NCBI GenBank assembly: GCA_016713525.1
Contig: JADJOZ010000016.1
Coordinates: 1 to 64,000 of the forward strand
Length of the DNA: 64,000 nt
Origin: Bacteroidota bacterium
Lineage (GTDB): Bacteria > Bacteroidota > Bacteroidia > AKYH767-A > OLB10
Direction of reading: 5' to 3'
The position numbers were made by a program, and so were the translations under genes. Every line of letters starts with the position of its first letter. The first letter of the stretch is position 1. Below are positions 10,241-19,931 of the stretch, piece after piece. The notes below the pieces were generated by a model, which searched no databases, had not been told where the DNA came from, and worked only from the letters and a program-made list of their open reading frames with translations.

Positions 10241-11270
10241 AAGATTCAATAAGTTTATTAAATTCAGGTTCGTTATCAATAGATACGGTGATCGGCAAAC
10301 AGCTAAAAGGAAGCAAATCCAGCCATTCTTTTAACTCATTCTGCTTCAATCTTTGCAGATCTTTTTCAGTAGTTACAATCATTCCGGTTCCGGGCGCAAA
10401 GCTATTAAATTTTTTCTGCAGCGCATTCATATCTTTATCACTGAAAATATGATGGTCGGGAAACTGCATCAATTGCAACTCACTGACCCGTGGTTTCAGG
10501 TAATTAACAATTGGGGCAGGATTTGCAATACCGGTCAACAGAATCACGTTTGCTTGAGAAGGATTCTTACACAATTCACAGATCCCATCCGAAACCGGTA
10601 ACAGTTCACCGTATGTTACAGAAGAGAAGAAAAGCTGTTGGTGTGGAAGCGGATTGATTTCATTTCTCAATTTGAGTTTGGCAGCTTCACTCATTTGCGG
10701 ATAACATTTAGAAACGATCAGAATATCTGCACGCCTATACCCTTCCCGTCCTTCACGAAGATTACCTGCTGGAAGTAAATAATCGCGGGTAAAAGGCTGA
10801 TCGGCCGGTGTAAGTATAATTTTTAATCCTGGATCAATGGCTCGATGTTGAAAACCATCATCCATAATCACCACCTGAGGAGGTACAGGCAGTTTTAATA
10901 AACGCTCCACACCATGCACCCGATCTTCACAAACAGAGACGGTAATATCATCGAAACCTGAAAAGTATTGCATAGGTTCATCTCCAATTAAATTGGCCGT
11001 TGTGCCCTTTCCGGCTACAACAAAACCTGTTGTTCTGCGTCCGTATCCACGACTTAATGTAGCGACCTTAAACTTACGGTGTAACAAACGAATCAGATAC
11101 TCCACATGTGGTGTTTTACCTGTGCCCCCAACACTCAGATTGCCAACCACAATTATAGGTAATGGAAATTTACTTACTTTAAAAATCCCACGATCATAAA
11201 ACCGATTGCGAACTTTCGCAACCAGGGAATAGACAAAAGAAAAGGGCAGCAATAAAAGTCTTAATTTCAT
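10212..11270 (-). CDS. lpxK: Tetraacyldisaccharide 4'-kinase
   Basis: A 352-residue inner-membrane-associated kinase that phosphorylates the 4' position of the lipid A disaccharide precursor in the Raetz pathway. The N-terminus has a hydrophobic segment (LRLLLLPFSFVYSLVAKV) and a Walker A loop VVGNLSVGGTGKTPH at about residues 41-55. Further family motifs are LSRGYGRRT, GDEPMQYF and MDDGFQHRAIDPGLKI, the last carrying the conserved DDGFQH. Length is normal. The start ATG overlaps the TGA of the upstream TPR gene in an ATGA arrangement, which indicates translational coupling. Confidence 0.95.
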   Translation of the reverse strand: MKLRLLLLPFSFVYSLVAKVRNRFYDRGIFKVSKFPLPIIVVGNLSVGGTGKTPHVEYLIRLLHRKFKVATLSRGYGRRTTGFVVAGKGTTANLIGDEPMQYFSGFDDITVSVCEDRVHGVERLLKLPVPPQVVIMDDGFQHRAIDPGLKIILTPADQPFTRDYLLPAGNLREGREGYRRADILIVSKCYPQMSEAAKLKLRNEINPLPHQQLFFSSVTYGELLPVSDGICELCKNPSQANVILLTGIANPAPIVNYLKPRVSELQLMQFPDHHIFSDKDMNALQKKFNSFAPGTGMIVTTEKDLQRLKQNELKEWLDLLPFSCLPITVSIDNEPEFNKLIESYVAKYKRNS

Positions 11271-12456
11271 CTGCTTTCTGTCGATGATACTTTTAACTTC
11301 ATAGATTCTGTTCTGCTTTTCACCATTTTATATTGCCAGTCAGAGGTATCTTCCTGTGCATTCAAAAAATAAGCGTAGTGTTCTAATGCTTTCATTGTGT
11401 CTTGCATATATACTTCATAAACCCTGCCAATTTCATACTGGTATCCGGCTTTGGTGGCCAAATCATCTCCACTATAGCGATACGCATTTTTATAAGCATC
11501 GAGGGCATTTTATATTCACCGGCACTTTCATAAATCTTAGCCATTCGGTGATAATAAACACTGATATTCTGACTAATTGATTTTTCAATGGCACCTCTGA
11601 TATATAATTCAGCTTTCTTGAAATCACCGGTAGCCTGATATGCCATTCCCAGATAATAACAGGTAATATCGTCATCGGGCTGAATCATGAGTGCTGTCGA
11701 TAACATCGTAATAGATTGTTCCGTCTCACCACTCATAAATTGACAGATACCTGCCTTGCGTAATAATTCAGGATTAGAAGTGCCTTTTTGCAGAAGCGGA
11801 CGGTAAGCAATGAATGCTAGTTCATACTCTTTCAATCGATACAAAACATCGCCACGCAGGCGACACAATTCAGGAAGCGAATCAGCAGTCATCAAAGATG
11901 CGCTTAATGAATCGGCTTTCAATAATTCATCTTTGCGAAGATACCAGTCAATTAACCTGGTCCCTGAAATAACATCTTTAGGATTTAATGCTAATGCCTT
12001 TTCATAATTCAAAATTGCCAGCTCCGGTTGTTCATTTTTATCAGCTGATAATGCTAGTTGGCGAATATAATTTACATTTAAAGAATCTGTTTCTACCAAT
12101 TTAGAATAACACATTACTGCATCATCGTATGCGCCGGCTGAGAATGATGTGCGTGCTTTCCAGCTCCATAAATTTGATGGCAACAAAGAATCGGGAATAG
12201 TTATAAAATAATTACCGGCTGCGATAATGTCTCCGGAAAGAAACCAGGATGCAACGAGCCATTCAGCAGCCATTGAATCTGTTGCGGTCAGTTCGCAACT
12301 GAGCAGAACATCAATTGCTTGTTTGTAATTCCCTTCTTTGTACAAATCACGACCCGACAAACGACAATCACTTTGCTGTGCCTCGGATGTAGAAATTGTA
12401 AACAGTAACATCATGAATGCAACTGCAAATCCCCTAAAATTACCTACCCTTTTCAT
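11267..12456 (-). CDS. Periplasmic TPR-repeat protein, frameshifted
   Basis: Corrected length is about 396 residues. A signal peptide (FRGFAVAFMMLLFTISTSEAQ) is followed by at least five tetratricopeptide-like units, for example PELAILNYEKALALNPKD, EQSITMLSTALMIQPDD and FKKAELYIRGAIEK. The frame breaks near 11505-11507: restoring one base (ATGCCCTCG to ATGGCCCTCG on the coding strand) continues as KMALDAYKNAYRYSGDDLA into the 3' frame, which ends at 11267 and overlaps lpxK by four bases. It heads the lpxK-punA operon. TPR proteins are scaffolds, so the partner is unknown; a role in envelope assembly is only suggested by position. Confidence 0.75.
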
Positions 12457-12726
12457 TTGCCAACAAATTTACCCGAAATTACTAAACTGTTGCTAAGTAA
12501 TGGAAATTGGGTATAACTTTAAATTTAATACGAAGATTTTTAATCACTCAACTCATACCATGTTGATTTACAATATCATAATAAAATTCAAAAGCTCAAT
12601 TCATTAATTAAAAATGCACTTCATTTGCTTAGATAAAATTAAAAATATCGACAAGCCAGCCGATGGATAAGATAATTTCGCAAACCGTGTTTTTTTGCAT
12701 AAATTGCGGCAACAAATAATCAAAAT

Positions 12727-13281
12727 ATGATAATTGTAATTTTGTTTGTCGCGCTCGTTGCCGGATTATTATTCTGGGGAATTTCCATTTTCAATCAGCT
12801 AACTTCTAAAAAAATTCTGGTACAAGAAGGCTGGAGTGGCATTGGAGCAGGTTTACAACAGCGCAACGATTTGATTCCAAATTTAGTGGAAACGGTAATG
12901 GGTTATGCCACTCATGAAAAAGATACACTCACAGAGGTTATAAAATGGCGGAATCAAAGTGTGCAGGCAAAGTCACCGGCGGAACAGGAAGTGGCTCAAC
13001 AGGGACTTGATAAAGCGATGGTAAATGTACTCGCTTTAACAGAACAATACCCCGATTTAAAATCGGATGCAGGATTCCGTCAGCTACAAACAGATCTTAA
13101 AGATATTGAAGAAAAAATAAATCTGGCTCGCCGTTATTACAATGGAACTGTCAGACAATTTAACACTGCGATTGCAATTTTTCCAAATAGTCTGATTGCC
13201 GGGATAGGCTCCTTCACTCCTTCCCCATTCTTTATGGAAGATCCGGCAGCTCAGCAAGTACCTAAAGTTTCATTCAAATAA
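12727..13281 (+). CDS. LemA family protein
   Basis: 184 residues with one N-terminal membrane helix (ILFVALVAGLLFWGISIFNQL) and the conserved LemA helical bundle: VQEGWSGIGAGLQQRNDLIPNLVETVMGY is shortened here to its key residues QRNDLIPNLVE, followed by LTEQYPDLKSD, IEEKINLARRYYNGTVRQFN and the C-terminal FPNSLIAG. Topology is expected to be a short outer-facing N-terminus and a cytosolic helical domain. Function is poorly known; LemA genes commonly sit beside DUF2207/TPM-type membrane genes, as here. The next gene starts 10 bases downstream, so the two form an operon. Confidence 0.92.
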   Translation: MIIVILFVALVAGLLFWGISIFNQLTSKKILVQEGWSGIGAGLQQRNDLIPNLVETVMGYATHEKDTLTEVIKWRNQSVQAKSPAEQEVAQQGLDKAMVNVLALTEQYPDLKSDAGFRQLQTDLKDIEEKINLARRYYNGTVRQFNTAIAIFPNSLIAGIGSFTPSPFFMEDPAAQQVPKVSFK

Positions 13282-13291
13282 ATGTGATTTT

Positions 13292-15470
13292 GTGCGTCTG
13301 ATTTTTCTCATACTTCTCATCTGTTCAAATATTGCGCTGCTCAACGGGCAATCCGTAAATCTTGAGCAACCATCAAAAATTAGTCACAGATACTTTACTT
13401 CGCACGAACTCGACTCCCTGGTTTATAATATAGCCCGACAGGCATTTCGAGATAATAAAGTACCCGACAGTCATTTTGAAAAGCAATACGAAATTATCAA
13501 ACCATTACTGAACGGGTATATTTCCCCGAAGCTTAAGGAACAGTTTCGCATAACCGAATTTTATAACGAACAATCTATTGCCGGCTATCGTGATCCTAAA
13601 AAATTTACACTTCTAAAAAATCAATACCTGAAGCATTTTCAGCGGATTGTTTACAATGAAATTTATGAAAATGAAAATCTGAGTTGGGCACTAAATTTTA
13701 ATACCAACGACAGAATTGTTTACTTTCATTCTGATGTTTCGGTTGGTCGGAACGGAAATCTGGAAGTTGAAGAAACTATTACTATTTACAATGGTGATGG
13801 TGAAGGAAACAAGTTATTTGCCAATGGATCCGTTCTTTCAGCCGGCACCGATAACAATGCCATTCAACGCGGCATCATACGAGGTTTTCCTACCGATTAT
13901 GAATATCCATCGGGATTTGTCAAGCAGGTTCCATTTAAAGTTTTGAAAGTCACCAGGAATGGTAAGGATGAACCCTTTCATATGGAAAATGGCATTGATG
14001 GTGAACTGATTTATACAGGTGATAAAGATATTTTTCTGGAAACCGGTTTTCATATATACACCATCCGTTATACCACATCGGAACAAATAAATTTCTATGA
14101 TGATGTGGATGAACTAAAATGGAATGTTACAGGAAATGGCTGGATATTCACCATTGATTCCGCAAGTTGCAAAATTAATTTTCCGGAGAATGCCAACGTG
14201 ATTAATTCGGTATGTTATACCGGACCTCAGGGTTCGTATGACAGCAATTGCAATAATACAGAAAATATGAGTGGCTCAATTGCCTTCCGGACAACTATGA
14301 TGCTGCCCTCCTATGAAGGATTTACCATTGGTGTACATTGGGCAAAAGGCGTTTTTTCACAACCATCAGCTTTAGCCTCAGCAATAAAATTCTGGTGCGA
14401 TAACTTGCCATTTCTTATTGGTGTCATAACCTTACTATTGATTTCAATCATCGATTTTTTAATATGGAAACGCCATGGAAAAGATCCTGCCAAGGGAGTA
14501 ATTTTTCCATTATACGAACCACCGGTGGGGTTATCTCCTGCAGCAACAGGATTCATATACAATCAGAAATTCCATTACCGTCATGCCTCTGCCACAATTT
14601 TAGATGCAGCAGTGAACCACATTGTTACCATTGATGTAACTGAATCCGATTCTATTTTTAAAAGCACGGAATACAAAATTAGTCCGGGCACAAAGAAGTC
14701 TGCCGACTTCAAACCCGGCTATGAAACACATGCAGGTTCGGTTGTACAATTAAGCGGAAAACCAATTGCTGCCGGAACGTATAATTCATCACTCGCATCG
14801 TTCACAACTGAATTGAGCAGATCACTCGAAAGTAAATATCAAATTGACTCCAAAAAGCAGAATATTGCAGGTGCTATGTTCGATTTAAATTCCAGGTTCA
14901 ACCGGCCGGGCAGTCTGATATTGGTAGTATCATTGATCGGAATTGTTGCAACACTGATTTATCATGGCTCTTTTTATTGACAGTTTACAGTCTGATATTT
15001 TTTTTGCAGCACTCACCATCCACCTCATTTACTGTTTCATTATGAAATCGTATACCAGGGAAGGCAGAAAAATTATGGATGCTATTGAAGGATTTCGGAT
15101 GTATCTTTCCACCACAGAAAAGGAACGTTACAATTTGATGAATCCTCCGAAGCAAACTATTCAGCTATACGAAAAATATTTGCCTTATGCTGTCGCATTG
15201 GATGTAGCCAACGAGTGGAGTGAACAATTTGAAACAATTCTTGCTGCTGCTTCGGTGCAGGAAAACTACCAACCAACCTGGTACCGTGGATTTTCAGGTA
15301 GCTCACGATCAATGCACAGCGCTATGGCGAGTTCGTTTGCAAGTTCCTTTGCCGGCACTATCTCTTCCTCTTCAACACCACCTGGATCTTCGGGTGGCAG
15401 CGGTGGTGGTTTCTCCTCTTCAGGTGGCTCCGGTGGCGGTGGTGGTGGTGGAGGAGGCGGAGGCTGGTAA
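13292..15470 (+). CDS. DUF2207 membrane protein, frameshifted
   Basis: Corrected length about 725 residues, starting at GTG 13292 with a signal peptide (LIFLILLICSNIALLNGQS). Residues about 140-350 are the extracytoplasmic DUF2207 domain, followed by a membrane helix (FLIGVITLLLISIIDFLIW). A cytoplasmic region (HGKDPAKGVIFPLYEPP) leads to two more helices and a tail, and the protein ends in a Ser/Gly-rich stretch closing with a polyglycine run and GW, typical of the family. The frame breaks in the T run at 14971-14975; removing one T gives YHGSFIDSLQSDIFFAAL and joins both parts within the transmembrane region. Family function is unknown. Its coupling to lemA is a recurrent arrangement. Confidence 0.85.
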
Positions 15471-15545
15471 TTCAATCACACACTCATTTATCTCGCGGAA
15501 GCGGACCATTACGGTTTTTTGCTGCGAAATCACGAACTTTACCAC

Positions 15546-16640
15546 ATGAAATTAACAGAAATCATTTCCTTTCTCGAACAAGTTGCCCCACCCTCCTATC
15601 AGGAAACGTACGATAATTCAGGTCTCATTTACGGCTACCCTGAAATGGATATCAAGGCAGCATTGATTTGTCTGGATAGCACCGAAGCCATCGTAGATGA
15701 AGCTATCAAAACCGATTGCAATCTCATTATCGCACATCATCCGATTGTATTCAGTGGTATTCGCAAGTTGAACGGCAAAAATTATGTAGAACGGACCCTC
15801 ATCAAAGCCATCAAAAACGACATTGCCATTTATGCCATTCATACCAACCTGGATAATGTTGCAGCGGGAGTAAATCGCGAAATTTGTGACCGACTGGGAC
15901 TTCAAAATCCGAAAATTCTGCAACCCAAAAGCGGGCTGCTTAAAAAACTGGTCACTTTTGCACCAACAGAAGTTGTCGATAAAGTCAAAAATGCACTTTT
16001 TGCTGCTGGAGCAGGATCGATTGGAAATTATGATGAGTGTAGTTTTTCTTTGGCAGGAACCGGAACATTCCGTGGAAATGAGCAATCAAAACCGGTTATT
16101 GGTGTTCCGCTGCAGCGGGAAGAGCTTACGGAATCGAGAATTGAGGTTTTGTTTGAATCGAGGTTACAGACTTCTGTTTTGCATGCTTTACGCGATTCAC
16201 ATCCATATGAAGAAATCGCATTCGACATCTACTCTATTGATAATCAACATCAAAATGTTGGTTCCGGAATGATTGGAGAGCTTCCGGCACCCTTAAATCA
16301 GGATCAATTCTTAAAATTGGTCAAAGAATCGATGAAAACTGCTTGCATTCGGTACACAGCATCATCTCATGAAAAAATCAGTAAGGTGGCAGTCTGCGGA
16401 GGAAGTGGTTCCTTTTTGGTGAAAGACGCGTTAAGTGCTGGTGCACAAGCATTTATAACTGCCGATTTTAAATATCACCAATTTTTTGATGGTGAGGGGA
16501 GATTATTAATAGCAGATATTGGCCATTATGAAAGCGAACAATTCACCAAAGATTTAATTTATAAGCTTCTTACCGGTAAATTTACTACATTTGCCGTCCG
16601 TTTGTCAGAACTAAATACCAACCCGATAAACTATTTTTAA
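15546..16640 (+). CDS. Nif3-like dinuclear metal centre protein
   Basis: 364 residues starting MKLTEIISFLEQ; a start nine codons upstream is possible but not supported by the family. N-terminal metal-binding half: NSGLIYG, IIAHHPIVFSGI (paired histidines), HTNLDNVAAGVN. The middle is the inserted PII-like domain of the long Nif3/YqfO type (FAPTEVVDKVKNALF, HPYEEIAFDIY). The C-terminal half closes the metal site (CGGSGSFL, ITADFKYHQFFD, LLIADIGHYESEQF). Known homologues are hexameric and have been annotated as GTP cyclohydrolase I type 2, but the true substrate is unsettled. It is directly followed by the zinc-ribbon gene (stop and start adjacent), a common Bacteroidota pairing. Confidence 0.93.
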   Translation: MKLTEIISFLEQVAPPSYQETYDNSGLIYGYPEMDIKAALICLDSTEAIVDEAIKTDCNLIIAHHPIVFSGIRKLNGKNYVERTLIKAIKNDIAIYAIHTNLDNVAAGVNREICDRLGLQNPKILQPKSGLLKKLVTFAPTEVVDKVKNALFAAGAGSIGNYDECSFSLAGTGTFRGNEQSKPVIGVPLQREELTESRIEVLFESRLQTSVLHALRDSHPYEEIAFDIYSIDNQHQNVGSGMIGELPAPLNQDQFLKLVKESMKTACIRYTASSHEKISKVAVCGGSGSFLVKDALSAGAQAFITADFKYHQFFDGEGRLLIADIGHYESEQFTKDLIYKLLTGKFTTFAVRLSELNTNPINYF

Positions 16641-17696
16641 ATGGCTGCAAAAAAAGTATCCAAACCTGAACCAAAAGCAAAGGCGACGACTGCGAAAGCA
16701 TCACCAGCCAAGAGCACAGGAAAAACCGATTCTAAACCAGCAAAAAGTGCTGATGAATCGGATGACGACAACACATCGAAAATTGTAGATATGATTGCTG
16801 AAAAGAAGGCACCAAAAACGAAAGCAACCGCAGAACCCAAAGAGCCCAAAGAGCCAAAAGAAAAAAAGCTATCTGCCAGAGCACAAAAAGCTGCTGAAAA
16901 GGTAGTTGCAGAACCCGTTAAAGAACGCAGGTTCAATTTCAACCTTAGAACATTTGGTAAAGAGAAACTCGAGTTCACCACTGAAGAAAAATTACAAGCA
17001 CTTTTTCAATTACAGTTAATCGACTCAGAAATCGATAAGATTCGTATTATCCGTGGTGAGTTACCTATGGAAGTGAGCGATCTGGAAGATGAAATTGCAG
17101 GCTTACAAACCAGAATCAACAACTTTACTGAAGAGGTTGACAGCATGCAAACTCAGATCACGCAAAGAAAACAAGCTATTAAAGATTCCAATGCTGCTAT
17201 CAAAAAGTATGAGAGCCAGCAGATGAATGTAAAGAATAACCGTGAATTTGATTCATTGAATAAAGAAATTGAATTCCAGCAACTGGAAATTCAGCTTTCA
17301 GAAAAGAGAATTAAAGAATTCACTGGTGAATTTGCTGCGAAGAATGCAATTCTTCAGGCTTCCCTTGAAACGTTAAACGAGCGTTCTGAAGATCTGAAAA
17401 ATAAGAAAGATGAACTTGACAATATCATTGCTGAAACCCGTAAGGAAGAAGAGCAATTGCAGAAATTCTCAGAGCAGGCTTCTGAAATGATTGATGAGCG
17501 TTTACTTTCTGCTTATCACCGTATCCGTAAAAATGCACGTAACGGTCTGGCAGTAGTTACTATTCAACGTGACGCCTGCGGAGGTTGCTTCAACAAAATC
17601 CCGCCACAGCGGCAGTTAGATATCCGTCAACACAAAAAAGTAATTGTTTGTGAACATTGCGGACGTGTATTGGTAGATCACGATATTGAAATCTAA
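16641..17696 (+). CDS. Coiled-coil C4 zinc-ribbon protein (CdsZ-like) with Lys/Ala-rich N-terminal tail
   Basis: 351 residues in two parts. Residues 1-about 110 are low-complexity and rich in Lys, Ala, Pro and Glu (AKATTAKASPAKS, EPKEPKEPKEKK), resembling a histone H1-like tail. Residues about 115-285 form a long coiled coil (EEKLQALFQLQLIDSEIDK onwards). The C-terminus carries a zinc ribbon with cysteines in CGGCFNKIPP and CEHCGRVL. The core matches the CdsZ/DUF164 family of small coiled-coil zinc-ribbon proteins, whose role is not settled. The basic tail is an addition to the roughly 240-residue core. The gene ends in a strong terminator. Confidence 0.85.
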   Translation: MAAKKVSKPEPKAKATTAKASPAKSTGKTDSKPAKSADESDDDNTSKIVDMIAEKKAPKTKATAEPKEPKEPKEKKLSARAQKAAEKVVAEPVKERRFNFNLRTFGKEKLEFTTEEKLQALFQLQLIDSEIDKIRIIRGELPMEVSDLEDEIAGLQTRINNFTEEVDSMQTQITQRKQAIKDSNAAIKKYESQQMNVKNNREFDSLNKEIEFQQLEIQLSEKRIKEFTGEFAAKNAILQASLETLNERSEDLKNKKDELDNIIAETRKEEEQLQKFSEQASEMIDERLLSAYHRIRKNARNGLAVVTIQRDACGGCFNKIPPQRQLDIRQHKKVIVCEHCGRVLVDHDIEI

Positions 17697-17714
17697 TACA
17701 AACACCATTTAATG

Positions 17715-17746
17715 AAAGGATCTCCCAAAAAGAGATCCTTTTTTTG
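17715..17746 (+). terminator. Rho-independent terminator after zinc-ribbon gene
   Basis: AAAGGATCTC at 17715-17724 pairs with GAGATCCTTT at 17732-17741, followed by a run of T to 17745. It closes the lemA-DUF2207-nif3-zinc ribbon block. Confidence 0.9.
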
Positions 17747-17776
17747 TGGATGATTTTTTAGTAGTTTAGCAGCTAA

Positions 17777-19267
17777 ATGAGAAGAACCCTTCTAATTGGA
17801 ATTTTAATATGTTGCAGTCAATTGGTGACAGCTACAACCTTTGATTTCAATAAAGAATGCAGGGAGCACTATCAGGCTATTTTCAATCTGCAGTTTCAGA
17901 AAGCTGAAAAGTTTATTTCCACCCAAAAAGCTTCACATCCCGATAATGCTGCTGTATTATATTTGGAACAACAAATACTTTTTACAAAGCATTTATATCA
18001 GAAGAAGATGCCGATTTTCAAAAATTCCGAAGTGAATTCGATATGCGTCATGAGGCTTACAATGCTGTTCCCGCAGACAACCCCTGGACTGGTTATGCAA
18101 CGAGTGAAATGTACTTGCAATCTGCAATTCTCAAACTGAAACGTAAAGAATATCTCACCGCCGGATATCAGCTGAGGAAGTCCTATAAAATTGCCGTTTC
18201 CAATCAGGAGAAATTTCCTGCATTTATTCCGAATCTGAAAACACTTGGTTTTTTTCATGCTGTTATTGGTGCTGTCCCCGATAACTATGTCTGGCTGGCC
18301 AACCTTGCTGGGATGCATGGCACTATTAAACAAGGATCGTCGGAACTGAATAAATTAGTAGAAGCAGCTAAAACCGATAACGACCTGCATTTTTTACTTG
18401 CTGAAAGTTATTTTCTGAGAATATTTATTTCTTCACACTTCGAAAAAGACCCTGAACTGGCTATGAAATTGACCGATGAAATGGTGGCGCAGATTTCCGA
18501 TTACGGTCCACTGGGTGCCTTTATTATCGCTAACACCTGTATTAGTAAAGGGCTGTTTGATCGGGCACTGACAACGCTTCAGAAAGTTAAAACCACTTCG
18601 CAACAATACCCTTTGTTTTATCTTGATTACCTGACCGGCATTCTAAAATTAAACAAATTACAACTGGATGCTCAAAAAGATTTCCAGCGATTTCTGGATG
18701 GATTTAAAGGTAATAGTTTCGTTAAGGCTGCGCATCAGAAAATTGGATGGATTCATTTGCTGCAAAAGGATACTGCAGGATACCGGAGTGCATTAGTGGT
18801 GGCACTTAAAAAAGGAAATGATTTTACGGATGAAGACAAGCAAGCTGTTAAAGAAGCGCAAACCGGGATTGTCCCGAATATTTATCTCCTCAGGGCACGA
18901 CTATATTTTGATGGCGGAAATTATGCTGCATCACTAGCCGAACTTGCCGGTGCACCTGCTGGCTCTTTTAACCGGCTACAAGATCAACTGGAATACACCT
19001 ACCGATTAGCGCGCATCTTCGATAAAAAAAGGGCAGAAAACGAAGGCCTTGCATTATTACGGACAAACGTATGAAAATGGAAGCTCAACAACCTACTACT
19101 TTGCAGCCAATGCTGCATTGTTATCTGCCATAATTTATGAAGAGCAAAAGCAAAACAAAGAAGCAATTGAATGGTATAAAAAATGTCTGGCACTGCGAAA
19201 TCATGAATATCAGAACAGTATTGATCAGAAGGCGGAGGCAGGATTGAACCGGTTAAATGCAAAATAA
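17777..19267 (+). CDS. Secreted TPR-like protein, two frameshifts
   Basis: Corrected length about 496 residues. It starts with a signal peptide (RRTLLIGILICCSQLVTA) and continues as a helical repeat protein (FDFNKECREHYQAIFNLQFQ, SELNKLVEAAKTDNDLHFLL, FDRALTTLQKVKTT, SLAELAGAPAGSFN). Frame break one is near 17997-18000: adding one T (TATATCA to TATATTCA) gives KHLYSEEDADFQKF. Frame break two is the A7 run at 19024-19030: with six A it reads IFDKKGQKTKALHYYGQTYE into the last part, which has a classic TPR unit (QNKEAIEWYKKCLALRNHEY). Function unknown. It is followed after 18 bases by an O-methyltransferase gene. Confidence 0.75.
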
Positions 19268-19285
19268 TAATTTAAAAAACAGTAT

Positions 19286-19927
19286 ATGGATTTTCTGGAT
19301 GAACGATTGACCGAATATGTAGAACAACATACAAAAGATGAATCTGAAATTTTAGCTAAGCTAAATCGGGAGACACAGGCAAAAGTAATAATGCCACGAA
19401 TGTTATCGGGACATTTACAAGGTCGTGTGTTATCGATGCTCAGTCACATGATAAAACCTCAACGGATTTTAGAAATAGGTACTTACACAGGATATTCTGC
19501 GCTTTGTCTGGCAGAAGGCTTACCTGAAAATGGCAAACTCATCACCATCGATATCAATGAAGAATTACATGATATGGTAATGAGGTATGTGAAAGAGTCG
19601 GGTTACGAAAACAAGATTGAAGTTCTTTCCGGCGATGCCACCAAAATTATTCCATTACTGGAAGAACAAATTGATATGGTTTTTATTGATGCCGACAAAG
19701 AGAATTATGCTTTGTATTATGATCTTACATTTGACAAACTCAGCACTGGCGGTTACATTGTTGCCGACAATGTTTTGTGGAGCGGGAATATACTGAAACC
19801 CGAAGATGAAATGGACAGTGAAACATTGGCATTGCACCAATTCAATAAAAAAATTCAAAGCGATAATCGTGTTGAAAATGTAATGTTTCCTATTCGTGAT
19901 GGCCTGATGATTATTCGTACAAAATAA
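19286..19927 (+). CDS. Class I SAM-dependent O-methyltransferase
   Basis: 213 residues of the O-methyltransferase family 3 (catechol/caffeoyl-CoA type). SAM-binding motif I is ILEIGTYTGYSALCLA (residues 61-76), motif II contains GKLITIDINEE, and the metal-binding acidic residues are in MVFIDADKENY (about 131-141) and VADNVLWSG. These soluble, cation-dependent enzymes methylate catechol-like hydroxyls; the substrate here is unknown. Only four bases separate it from the following gene, so the two are likely co-transcribed. Confidence 0.92.
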   Translation: MDFLDERLTEYVEQHTKDESEILAKLNRETQAKVIMPRMLSGHLQGRVLSMLSHMIKPQRILEIGTYTGYSALCLAEGLPENGKLITIDINEELHDMVMRYVKESGYENKIEVLSGDATKIIPLLEEQIDMVFIDADKENYALYYDLTFDKLSTGGYIVADNVLWSGNILKPEDEMDSETLALHQFNKKIQSDNRVENVMFPIRDGLMIIRTK

Positions 19928-19931
19928 AATT

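Noticed and set aside
15266..15475. Minus-strand frame encoding a polyproline protein
   Set aside because: It is the antisense of the glycine-rich tail of the DUF2207 protein; a Gly-rich sequence naturally reads as Pro-rich on the other strand.
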